A model generated the notes under the pieces. It ran no database searches, was not told the DNA's origin, and worked only from the letters and a program-made list of their open reading frames with translations. From JAJPJE01 sp963848375 (lineage in GTDB: Bacteria; Acidobacteriota; Terriglobia; Terriglobales; Acidobacteriaceae), in assembly GCA_963848375.1 (NCBI GenBank), contig CAWKDK010000030.1, positions 11,587-75,586 on the forward strand: DNA of 64,000 nucleotides, given 5' to 3'. Below, piece after piece: positions 45,255 to 54,054 of the stretch. Made by a program: the position numbers and the translations under genes. Position 1 is the stretch's first letter; each line of letters begins with the position of its first letter.

Positions 45255-46919
45255 TTACATCAACTCTTCGTTCCAAGTTTCCAGATGCTGCGCCACTGAG
45301 CGCAGGAACTGGTCGGCGACGGCGCCGTCGATCACACGGTGATCGTAGCCGAGCGAGATGTGGCAGATGGATCGGATGGCGATCGAGTCACCTCCATTCG
45401 CATCGGTCACTACGACTGGCATCTTCTTGATCGAACCGATACCCATGATCGCCACTTGCGGCTGCAGGATGATGGGCAGGCCGAACATCTGGCCAAACTG
45501 CCCGGGATTCGTGATGGTGAACGTGCCTCCCTGGACATCGTCGGGCAAAAGTTTCTTGGCACGGGCGCGATCCCCAAGATCGCTGATGGCGCGCTGCAAT
45601 CCCAGAAAACTCTTCTCTTCCGCGTGCTTGATGACGGGAACAATCAATCCCCAATCGAGAGCAACTGCGATCCCGATATTGATTTCGCGATGGTAGTTGA
45701 TGTTATCGCCTTCAACGGAGGCGTTGACGATCGGGAACTCGCGCAGGGCCTTCACTGCGGCGCGAGCGAAGAACGTGGTGGGCGTGAGTTTACTGCCGGT
45801 GGTCTGCTCGAATTTGTTTTTCAGCTTGGCGCGCAGGTTCATCACGTGCGTCATATCGATTTCGTAGACGCTATGCACGTGGGCACTGGTGTGTTTCGAT
45901 TCGACCATGCGCTGAGCGATGATCTTGCGCATCGGCGTCATGGGGACGACCTGGCCAACTAGCGGAGAGGACGCGACTGGAGCAAGGGCTTGCTTCGGTG
46001 CGGAAACAGCAGGCGCGGTAGCCGAAGCTGGCGCAGCAGCTTTCGCACCGCCTGACTGAACGAAGTTAAGAATGTCTTCCTTGGTAATACGGCCGCTGAG
46101 ACCAGTTCCCTTCACCTGTGCGAGATTGACGTTATTGTCTTTTGCGATCTTGCGGACGAGCGGTGAAGAACGTATGCGACGCCCTTCGACGACGATCTCT
46201 TCCTCTTCTTCCGCAACGGGCGCGGTTGGAGCAGGAGGAGCGGGAGCGGCGACCGGCGCTTGCGGGGCGGGGGACGGAGCGGCAGCTGCGGCCGCAGGAA
46301 CACCGGTTCCGCCGATGACGGCGACGACGGTATTCACGCCGACAGTCTGTCCGGCAGCTACGCGGATCTCGCTGAGCACACCAGCAGCAGGCGCGGGAAT
46401 CTCGGCGTCGACCTTATCGGTAGAAATCTCGAAGAGCGGTTCGTCACGGCGGATCTGATCACCGACCTGCTTGAGCCACTTGGTGATGGTTCCTTCAACG
46501 ATGGACTCGCCCATCTGCGGCATCATGACTTCCGTGCCGGGACCGGAAGCGGCGGGAGCGGCAGGTGCCGGAGCGGCAGGAGCAGCAGGTGCGGCAGCGG
46601 CTGGCGGCGCAACTGGAGGCGGAGCTGACGGAGAAGGCGGAGTAGCGGCCTTGGCCGGAGCGGCAGCAGAGGCGCCGGCGCCGTCGGCATCGATAACGCC
46701 GACAACTGTGTTGACCTGGACGGTGGCGCCTTCCTTCACTTTCACTTCTTTGAGCACACCACTGGCGGGCGAAGGAATTTCGGCGTCCACTTTATCGGTG
46801 GAAATTTCGAAGAGCGGCTCGTCGCGCTGGACGGTGTCGCCGGGCTTCTTCAGCCACTTGGTGATGGTGCCTTCAACAACGGACTCCCCCATTTGGGGCA
46901 TGACGACGTCAGTTGGCAT
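45255..46919 (-). CDS. 2-oxoacid dehydrogenase E2 (dihydrolipoyl acyltransferase), two lipoyl domains
   Basis: 554 residues from the ATG at 46919 (MPTDVVMPQMGESVVEGTIT), preceded by ACGAGGAAAC. Two lipoyl domains carry the modified lysine in FEISTDKVDAEIPSP and its repeat, joined by Ala/Pro-rich linkers. The E1/E3-binding domain (RSSPLVRKIAKDNNVNLAQV) and the catalytic domain follow, with the active-site motif SLGYDHRVIDGAVADQFL. It transfers acyl groups from lipoate to CoA in a pyruvate, branched-chain or 2-oxoglutarate dehydrogenase complex. The E1 beta gene lies upstream on the same strand, with a cytochrome c gene between. Confidence 0.93.
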   Translation of the reverse strand: MPTDVVMPQMGESVVEGTITKWLKKPGDTVQRDEPLFEISTDKVDAEIPSPASGVLKEVKVKEGATVQVNTVVGVIDADGAGASAAAPAKAATPPSPSAPPPVAPPAAAAPAAPAAPAPAAPAASGPGTEVMMPQMGESIVEGTITKWLKQVGDQIRRDEPLFEISTDKVDAEIPAPAAGVLSEIRVAAGQTVGVNTVVAVIGGTGVPAAAAAAPSPAPQAPVAAPAPPAPTAPVAEEEEEIVVEGRRIRSSPLVRKIAKDNNVNLAQVKGTGLSGRITKEDILNFVQSGGAKAAAPASATAPAVSAPKQALAPVASSPLVGQVVPMTPMRKIIAQRMVESKHTSAHVHSVYEIDMTHVMNLRAKLKNKFEQTTGSKLTPTTFFARAAVKALREFPIVNASVEGDNINYHREINIGIAVALDWGLIVPVIKHAEEKSFLGLQRAISDLGDRARAKKLLPDDVQGGTFTITNPGQFGQMFGLPIILQPQVAIMGIGSIKKMPVVVTDANGGDSIAIRSICHISLGYDHRVIDGAVADQFLRSVAQHLETWNEELM

Positions 46920-46984
46920 GTTTCCTCGTACGGATAGGATCCTAACCCCGGGCAAACAGTACATTATAGCGGGTGGGGGCTAGG

Positions 46985-47015
46985 GTCGAGAGTGGGTAGC
47001 TGGTAGCAAGTAGCT
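46985..47015. repeat. TAGCTGGTAGC heptads
   Basis: GTGGGTAGCTGGTAGCAAGT followed by AGC in the gap upstream of the E2 gene; a small member of the heptad repeat family. Confidence 0.5.
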
Positions 47016-47165
47016 TGAATCGCTGACCGTGCCTGGTGAATGCGTCAACTGAGTTCGGACAAGCGTGTTCGAGCAGCCGTGCCTAGCGAACGCGAAGGGT
47101 CAGCTGCCCACGTAAATAGCGGTGATCCGCATAAAGCAATCGAGTGCCGGGCCGGCGCGGTCAGC

Positions 47166-47761
47166 TTAGTGATTGTGCTGGTGTTCGTGCTGCTCGGTGG
47201 CCGGCAGGTGGCTCTGCCCGGTTGGCCCGGGGGGGCATCACGTGCTCGTGCTCTCCGGCGGCTTCTTTCCAGGCGCTTAAGACAGCGGGCGAAACTTTAT
47301 CTACATTCTTCAGCAGATGAACAATTCCCCAGGTCGTGTTATCCGAGAAGTGACCCGACCAGGCTGGCATGCCGCTCATGCGAATACCATTCTGAATAGT
47401 CCAATAGATCTGGCCGTCAGGATCTCCATGGGATGGCGGACGAGATTCGGGGCGCGAGGCGAAAGCTTGTCGTCCGAAATTCATGGCTTTGCTGTTCTGG
47501 CTGCCATGACACATTGAGCAATGTTCTTCGTATTCCTTGGCAGCGTCGATCAGGACGTCATCAGTGAGCGGAACCGGATTCGGGCCTTTGGGCGCGCGAC
47601 TTTCAACCGATGCATCCAGCGACATGAATGCCATGTGACGCTCCATTTTCCCCGGGTTAGGAATGGCACTGACGTCGAAATATCCCAAGTTTCAGATACA
47701 GGTAAGATCCGCCGAAGATGGCAATCAAAGTGACGAGCACGCCGAGCACGAATCCGCGCAT
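47166..47761 (-). CDS. Membrane-anchored c-type cytochrome with His-rich tail, two frameshifts
   Basis: Reading from the ATG at 47761 gives an N-terminal membrane anchor (MRGFVLGVLVTLIAIFGGSY). An extra G near 47687 moves the frame into GYFDVSAIPNPGKMERHM. The haem motif is CSMCHG and the distal ligand is probably a methionine in RMSGMPAWSGHF. A run of seven C (47229-47235) is one too many; corrected, the protein ends with HLPATEQHEHQHNH, a metal-binding-like tail, at 47166. Both breaks are in homopolymers, so they are probably sequence errors. It is a single-haem electron carrier on the periplasmic side of the membrane. Confidence 0.8.
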
Positions 47762-47888
47762 TCAGGCCTCCGAGAAACTCCACAAACACAAGTGAACGAT
47801 TGTCGCACGAGAGATGACCAGACGCGCAATAGGAACAGTGAACAATTTGTCATGAAATTGTCAGGTCAGGAGTGTAGCGAGCGGCGGC

Positions 47889-48869
47889 TCAATAGGCAGC
47901 GAGACGGCGAGCCTCGCGGACAAGATCGCTAACTTTGGGGAGGAAATATTCCTCAAGCGGCGGCGAGAACGGGACGGGTGTGTCTTGTGCAGCCAGACGG
48001 ACAATGGGACCGTCCAGATCGTCAAAAGCCTCTTCGTTGATGATGGCTTCGATTTCGCCAGCGATGCCGCCCGTCCGCGGATGCTCGTGCAGAACGATGA
48101 CCTTGTTGGTGCGGTGGACGACGTCGGCGATGGCACGGCGGTCGAGCGGGAGCAGCGTTCGTAGATCGAGGATTTCGAGTTCGATGCCTTCTTTCGCGAG
48201 TTCTTCAGCAGCTTCGAGCGCGACATAGACCATGGCGGCGTAGGTGATCACGGCGATGGTCTTCTTCCCTTTTGCCTCTCGAACGATTCTGGCCTGGCCG
48301 ATCGGAACGGTGTAGTCGCCGTCGGGAACTTCCTCTTTAATGCGGCGATAAAGATATTTGTGCTCGAAGAAGATGCAGGGATTGTTGTCGCGAATGGCGG
48401 ACTTGATGAGTCCCTTGGCGTCGTAGGCCGACGCTGGGCAAATGACCTTGAGGCCTGGCGTGTTGATGAAGTAGGTCTCTGGATTCTGCGAGTGGAACGG
48501 GCCGCCGTGAACGTTGCCGCCGCTTGGTCCGCGAAGAACGATTGGAGCAGGCGCACCCCAGCGATAGTGAGACTTGGCGAGCATGTTGGTGATCTGGTTG
48601 AAGGCACAGCCGATGAAGTCCATGAACTGGAATTCTGCGACCGGGCGCATGCCTGTAAGCGCGGCTCCGAAAGACGCGCCAACGATGGCCATTTCCGCGA
48701 TAGGCGTATCAATGATGCGCTCGGAGCCAAAGTGATCGACGAAGCCTTCGGTAACTTTGAACGCGCCGCCGTAGATACCGATGTCCTCACCGATGCAGAA
48801 GACGGAGGGATCACGCTCCATTTCTTCCCAGATTCCCTGGCGAATGGCTTCGAGATAAGTGAGTTGCAT
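47889..48869 (-). CDS. pdhB: 2-oxoacid dehydrogenase E1 beta subunit
   Basis: 326 residues, normal length. MQLTYLEAIRQGIWEEMERD, GEDIGIYGGAFKVTEGF, DTPIAEMAIVGASFGAALTG, EFQFMDFIGCAFNQITNMLA and GGPFHSQNPETYF are the usual E1 beta segments, and the C-terminal half has VVHRTNKVIVLHEHPRTGGI. It binds thiamine diphosphate with an E1 alpha subunit, which is not in this window. The pyruvate versus branched-chain assignment is uncertain. Confidence 0.9.
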   Translation of the reverse strand: MQLTYLEAIRQGIWEEMERDPSVFCIGEDIGIYGGAFKVTEGFVDHFGSERIIDTPIAEMAIVGASFGAALTGMRPVAEFQFMDFIGCAFNQITNMLAKSHYRWGAPAPIVLRGPSGGNVHGGPFHSQNPETYFINTPGLKVICPASAYDAKGLIKSAIRDNNPCIFFEHKYLYRRIKEEVPDGDYTVPIGQARIVREAKGKKTIAVITYAAMVYVALEAAEELAKEGIELEILDLRTLLPLDRRAIADVVHRTNKVIVLHEHPRTGGIAGEIEAIINEEAFDDLDGPIVRLAAQDTPVPFSPPLEEYFLPKVSDLVREARRLAAY

Positions 48870-49056
48870 AAAAGCAGCCGTTAGTAATTAGTATTCAGCA
48901 GTCAGCATTCAGTCCAAAAACTTGGATGCCGACTCCGCTGAGAACGGATGATTATGGCACAGAGGCGGAGTAAGCAGAGTTTTGACATGCGCCATGTCGG
49001 CTACAGGTGTCGATAAATAACTGTTCGGCTGCGGCAACGGCGTCCGCGTCACCACG

Positions 49057-52006
49057 CTATTCCATATCGCGCCAGTTTTTGCCGACACCAAGTTCGACCA
49101 GCAGCGGAACCCGCAAGGGATGAACATTTTCCATTTCGTGTTGTCACGAGCTGACGAATGGTCTCGACTTCGTCTTCGGGAACTTCGAAGACAAGTTCGT
49201 CGTGGACCTGCAGTGTCATGCGCGATTTCAGTCCGCGCGTCTGAAGCTCGCGATCGATGCGGATCATGGCGAGCTTGATCAGGTCGGCAGCGGTTCCCTG
49301 CAATGGCGTGTTGACGGCGGTGCGCTCAGCGAATCCGCGCAAGTTGGCATTCTTGCCGTTGATGTCGGGAATGGGGCGCACACGTCCGAAGAGCGTGAAG
49401 ACCTTGCCGTCGCGACGTGCCTGCTCGAGTGTGCTGTCGATAAAGCGGCGAACGCCACTGTACTTTTCGAAGTAAGCGTCGATGAACTGCTTGGCCTCGC
49501 GCGGCTCGATACCGATCTGCTGGGAGAGTCCGAAGGCGGAGAGGCCGTAGACGATGCCGAAGTTGACGGCCTTGGCGCGGCGGCGGTGCTCGGGGTCGAT
49601 CATGAGCGGTGGCACGCCAAAGACCTGCGATGCAGTGAGCGTGTGAATGTCGTCACCGCGGCGGAATGCGTCCACGAGCAGCTTGTCTTCGGAGAAGTGC
49701 GCGAGTAGGCGCAGCTCGATCTGCGAGTAGTCAGCAGCGAGAAGAACACAGCCCTCTTCGGCAACGAAGGCGGCGCGAATCTCGCGGCCGAACTCAGTGC
49801 GAATGGGAATGTTCTGCAGGTTCGGATTTCGCGACGAGAGGCGGCCGGTGGCGGCATTCGTCTGATCGAAAGTCGTGTGGAGGCGTCCGGTATTTTTGCG
49901 GCAAAGCACCGGCAGCGCATCGACGTAGGTCGACTTCAGCTTGGAGAATTGGCGATATTCGAGCACCAGGCGAGGGACTTCGTGTTCAGCCGCTAGATTC
50001 TCAAGCACGTCGACTGCGGTGGAGATCGTCTTGCCCTTGCCGTATTTCACCGGCTTGGGAAGATTCAGCTGGTTGAAGAGCACGTCCCCGAGCTGGCGTG
50101 GCGAGTTGATGTTGAACTTCACCCCCGCTTTGTCGTAGATGTCGCGGGCCTTTTCGTCCACCTGAAGCTGAAGCCGTTGCGACATTTCCGCGAGGACATC
50201 GCAATCGATCTTCACACCAGCGTGCTCCATGCGGAAAAGCACTGGCAGGAGCGGAAGATCGATCTGGTCATAAACTTTGGTGAGGTCGGATTCTGCCACT
50301 TCCTGGCGCAAAGCGGCGGTAAGGCGTCCGGTAACGTCGGCGGCTTCTGGCAATGTGCCGGAAAGCTTCAGGTTGAAGCGGCGCAACGCGACTTCGGGCA
50401 GGCGATGGCTCGAATATGTCGGATCGAGCAGATACGAATACAGCATCGGATCCTGATGAACGCCTTCGAGTTGGAGATCACGCTCGGCGAAGACATGCAT
50501 CGCGGACTTCAGGTCGTGGATGGTCTTCGGGACTTTCGGGTCGGAGAGCAGCTGCTTCAGACGAGAGCCGACGTCGTTGGAGTTGAGTTCGGCGCTGAGG
50601 GCGTGACCTGAAGCGGGAGAAATGGCGATCGGAAGTGGAGCTATCCCACCCACGGCAAAAGAGGCCGAGGGTGGGGCACCCGGCTTGAATGGGCCACCCG
50701 ACGTCGATGGGTCACCCGAAATTGATGAGTCGCCTGAAGAGTCTGCAAAGTCCAACATGCCGGAAGAGTGTTGCTCAGCTGCCGGCGCTTCTTCGGCTAC
50801 AACCAATTCTTCTTCGTCGGGTTCAGGCGCGGCCTGAATGGTCGCATCGAGCGCAATCGCCAACGGCGCATCTTCGGAAATGTGGCCGAGGACGCTGTCA
50901 AGATCGGCAGTGGACTTAGCCTCGCGATAATCAACTTTGGTGAGATCGACTCCGGTGACCAGTTCTTTGATTAATGACGTGAACTCGAGCTCGGTGAAGA
51001 GCGCACGGAGAGCTTCGTTGTCGGGTTCGGCGGAACGCATGGAGTCGAGATCAAGCTCGACAGGAACGTGCGTATCGATGGTAACGAGATCGCGGCTCCA
51101 GAGAATGTTGTCTTTATTCTGCAGGAGCGATTCGCGGTAAGTTTTCTTCTCGACCTCGGCGGCGTGCTCGAGCAGGTTGTCGAGCGAGCCGAAGCGCTGG
51201 ATCAGATCGACGGAACCTTTGTCACCGATGCCGGGCGCGCCGGGAATATTGTCGATGGAATCGCCGCGCAGGGCCATGACGTCGACGACGCGCTCGGGCG
51301 GCACACCGAGGATTTCCTCGACCTTGGCCCGGTCACAAATCAGGTTGTCCTTGGGCGGATTCAGGACACAGACTTTGTCGTTCACCAGCTGGAGCATGTC
51401 CTTATCGCTGGAGACAACGAAAACCGGATGCGATTGCTCGGAAGCTTGGCGCGCGAGCGTGCCGATGACGTCGTCGGCTTCGAAACGGGGCATCTCGATG
51501 ATCGGAATGCGGTAAGCCTCAAGCGCACGGCGAATGTATGGCACTTGCTGCGCGAGGTCGGCGGGCATCTCGGAGCGATTGGCTTTGTAGCCCTTGTATT
51601 CGATCTCCTGAAAGCTCTGGGTCTTGAGGTCGAATTTGCGAACTGAAGTGACGGTTGCGGCCTGATCATCGCGAAAAGTTCGCTCAGGCGTATCGAAGAT
51701 GGCGGCCAGGTACTCGGGATCGAAGTCGTCGCGCAACTTGCGGAGCATGTTGATGAAGACGTAGCTGGCACTGGTGGGAACGCCGGTCTTGGTGGACATG
51801 GGCCGCTGGCGCGCCATAGCGTGATAGGCGCGGAAGATGAAGGAAAACGAGTCGATTAGAAAGATGCGCGGATGGGTGGATTGCTTACGACTCGTTCGCT
51901 TCGCGGCGAGTGGGGCACCCGGGGCTGCCTTCTTCCCACCTTCGCCAACAACGGGCGAAGATGGTGCACCCTCTTTCGTGGTGACGGATTTTTTACGAGG
52001 AGCCAA
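49057..52006 (-). CDS. polA: DNA polymerase I, one C-terminal frameshift, repeat-derived insertions
   Basis: About 983 residues when an extra base near 49143 is skipped, restoring EMENVHPLRVPLLVELGVGK and NWRDME at the end. The 5'-3' exonuclease domain (about 45-330) has FLIDSFSFIFRAYHAMARQR and MALRGDSIDNIPGAPGIGDK. The 3'-5' exonuclease domain looks inactive: the first acidic pair reads IALDAT and the second HDLKSAM. The polymerase domain is complete (ADYSQIELRLLAHFSEDKLL, AKAVNFGIVYGLSAFGL, QVHDELVFEVPEDEV). The start is a TTG at 52006 with no strong ribosome binding site. Residues about 7-37 and 415-456 are translated repeat DNA. Confidence 0.92.
50645..50760. repeat. GTGGGGCACCC element inside polA
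   Basis: CCCACCC (50645-50651) pairs with GGGTGGG (50669-50675), followed by GCACCCGG, GGCTTGAATGGGCCACCCGA and two degenerate CACCCGA units. It is translated in frame as a Gly/Pro/Ser linker of PolA. Confidence 0.7.
51890..51985. repeat. GTGGGGCACCC elements in the polA 5' end
   Basis: GCGAGTGGGGCACCCGGGGC and, 30 bases on, TTCGCC-AACAAC-GGGCGAA with GGTGCACCC. Translated as the Gly/Pro/Ala-rich N-terminal extension of PolA. Confidence 0.65.
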
Positions 52007-52029
52007 GAAATAAGTTTAGCAGGCAATGC

Positions 52030-52078
52030 GGGAGATCCCACCCACGCCAACGGAAGGCGAGGGTCGGGGGCACCCGGT
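52030..52078. repeat. GTGGGGCACCC-family element between polA and the GGDEF gene
   Basis: CCCACCCACGCCAACGGAAG then GCGAGGGTCGGGGGCACCCG, an imperfect hairpin with the family tail, ending just before the GGDEF stop. Confidence 0.6.
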
Positions 52079-52082
52079 TTTC

Positions 52083-53555
52083 TTACACGCGTGTAGTCGC
52101 GGGGAGGATGCGATTGCGTCCGGCCTGTTTTCCGGCGTAGAGCGCTTCGTCGGCGGCGCGAACCAGGTCGTCGCGCGTGGTTCCATTCTGAGGATACGAG
52201 GCAACGCCGCCGGTGACCGTGACTTTGTGCGAGACACCCGGAAAATGCCAGTTCTCGATGACTTGGCGCAGCTTTTCGGCGACGGCGAGCGCGTGATCTC
52301 CGGTGGTTTCAGGGACGATAATGGCGAATTCTTCTCCGCCATAGCGGCAGGCGACGTCAGCTTTACGGAGTTGAGCTGAGAAGATGGATGAGACCTGGCG
52401 CAACACTTCGTCCCCGAGCAGGTGCCCGAACTCGTCGTTTAGCTTTTTGAACTTGTCGATGTCGAGCATGATGACGGACATCGATCCGTGATAGCGCTGG
52501 GCGCGCTCGAGCTCTTCCATGATACGAATTTCAAAGAAGCGCCGATTGAACATGCCAGTGAGCCCATCGACATAAGCCATCTGGCGAACCTTTTCGAAAT
52601 AGTGCGCGTTCTGAATCGCGTTGGCCGAGATGTCGGCGACCGATTCCAGGGGAGCGATATCGGCGCGTTCGAAGGCGTTCTTCCGCGAGCTCTCCAGCGC
52701 GAGGACGCCAATCAACTCGCCGAGAGAGACCAGAGGAATACAAACTTCGGAGCGCGTCTCATGGAAACCGACAACATAATCGGAAGCGGTGGAGACGTCG
52801 TTCTCGACTACAGTCGCACGGGACTCGATGGCACGAGCGGAGAGGCCAGTGTGCGCCGGGATCGCCGCGCCTTCGGGAATGGCCGGAGTCAGGCGTCCAT
52901 GATGAGCCTTCACGACCAGGGTGTTTTCCTCGCGCAAAAGCACGGAAACGTGATCGACCGGAAACGACTGCAGCAGCAGACTGCAAACTTTATCGAGCAA
53001 CTCGTCGAGGTCAAGAACCGCAGTCGCCTGCTTGGCGATGTAGTTGATGGCTTCCAGTTGCGCGGCTTTGCGCTGCTCGAGCGAGTAGAGGCGCGCGTTC
53101 TGTAACGCGATGGATGCTTGAGTAGAAAATAGAATCAACAGGTCGGACGCCTCGGAATCGAAGAAATCCAACTGGTCGCTCTGGCAATCGAGGACGCCGA
53201 CCACCTCGTCACGGACGATGAGCGGAATGGCCAGTTCGGAGCGCGTGCTTTTGATGGCGTCGAGGTAGCGAGGGTCTTTGGTCACATCGGGCGCATAAAT
53301 GGGGCGCTTGAGCTTGGCGGAGTTTCCGATGAGGCCTTTGCCGAGTTCGATTTGTAGCGGAAGGTTGCTTTCGCCCCAGCCGGCATGGGTGCGCAGATTC
53401 AGGGCGCCGGTCTCGTGATCGACGAGAAATATCGCCACCCGATGCAGGTGAAAATAGTCCTGCACGATCTGGACGATGTGATTGAGCACTTCGTCCAGGT
53501 CAAAGGTGGAGATCACCGCCTGACTGGCGTCGTAAAGTATGGCTATTTTCTGCAT
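52083..53555 (-). CDS. Diguanylate cyclase with two GAF domains
   Basis: 490 residues. GAF1 (about 15-155; AVISTFDLDEVLNHIVQIVQ, ELAIPLIVRDEVVGVLDCQS) and GAF2 (about 170-320; EVCIPLVSLGELIGVLALES) precede a GGDEF domain with MLDIDKFKKLNDEFGHLLGD and the active site RYGGEEFAIIVPE. The inhibitory-site motif RKAD sits five residues before GGEEF, so product inhibition by c-di-GMP is expected. It has no membrane segment and so is a cytoplasmic sensor for an unknown small ligand. Confidence 0.93.
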   Translation of the reverse strand: MQKIAILYDASQAVISTFDLDEVLNHIVQIVQDYFHLHRVAIFLVDHETGALNLRTHAGWGESNLPLQIELGKGLIGNSAKLKRPIYAPDVTKDPRYLDAIKSTRSELAIPLIVRDEVVGVLDCQSDQLDFFDSEASDLLILFSTQASIALQNARLYSLEQRKAAQLEAINYIAKQATAVLDLDELLDKVCSLLLQSFPVDHVSVLLREENTLVVKAHHGRLTPAIPEGAAIPAHTGLSARAIESRATVVENDVSTASDYVVGFHETRSEVCIPLVSLGELIGVLALESSRKNAFERADIAPLESVADISANAIQNAHYFEKVRQMAYVDGLTGMFNRRFFEIRIMEELERAQRYHGSMSVIMLDIDKFKKLNDEFGHLLGDEVLRQVSSIFSAQLRKADVACRYGGEEFAIIVPETTGDHALAVAEKLRQVIENWHFPGVSHKVTVTGGVASYPQNGTTRDDLVRAADEALYAGKQAGRNRILPATTRV

Positions 53556-53665
53556 GTTTACGAGACGGCATCCGCCAACAACTGGCGGTCACGACAAGGG
53601 GAGAGCCCTGAGAAATACGCGTACTTTCCCTGGGAAGTGGAGTGTAGCAAGTCCGACACGGAGGC

Positions 53666-53905
53666 TCAAGGACCCTTAGTAACGTCGGAGGGTTTTCTCT
53701 TTCGCCAGAAGAGTTCGATGGCACCGTAGGCGACGACGCAAACCCAAAAATCGACGACCAGGCCCAGGTCAAAATGCGGCATACCATGCGAGGAAAGCCC
53801 CGCGTGGCGGGCTATAGGCGGCAAAATCGGCATGAGGAGCAGGAAGTAAATCGCATTACCGACCAAAACCGCCGCGAGCGACTTGTAGAAATTCTTGGGT
53901 AACAT
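53666..53905 (-). CDS. Small conserved membrane protein
   Basis: 79 residues with two hydrophobic helices (LAAVLVGNAIYFLLLMPILP and LGLVVDFWVCVVAYGAIELF) and a basic end. The start is at 53905. It may be co-transcribed with the diguanylate cyclase downstream (gap 110 bases). Function unknown. Confidence 0.65.
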   Translation of the reverse strand: MLPKNFYKSLAAVLVGNAIYFLLLMPILPPIARHAGLSSHGMPHFDLGLVVDFWVCVVAYGAIELFWRKRKPSDVTKGP

Positions 53906-53978
53906 CCCTAATTACTTTTGACACCGTTTCTGGCAGGTTGGCTGTCTGTTTTTTAGGGTAATTGGAAGATACAGCTGA

Positions 53979-54015
53979 ATCCCACCCAACCGACGACAGG
54001 TTGTGTGGGGCACCG
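53979..54015. repeat. GTGTGGGGCACC hairpin upstream of recG
   Basis: CCCACCCAACC pairs imperfectly with GGTTGTGTGGG, followed by GCACCG. It lies 40 bases before the recG start and could affect its leader. Confidence 0.65.
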
Positions 54016-54054
54016 CCGGTTTCTCTCTATAAGAATGTTAAGCTGCTAGTTTCC

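Noticed and set aside
49057..49200. Programmed frameshift at the polA 3' end
   Set aside because: No slippery heptamer or stimulatory structure is visible; the skipped base lies in an ordinary ACAACACG context, and similar breaks occur in many genes, so sequence error is the simpler reading.
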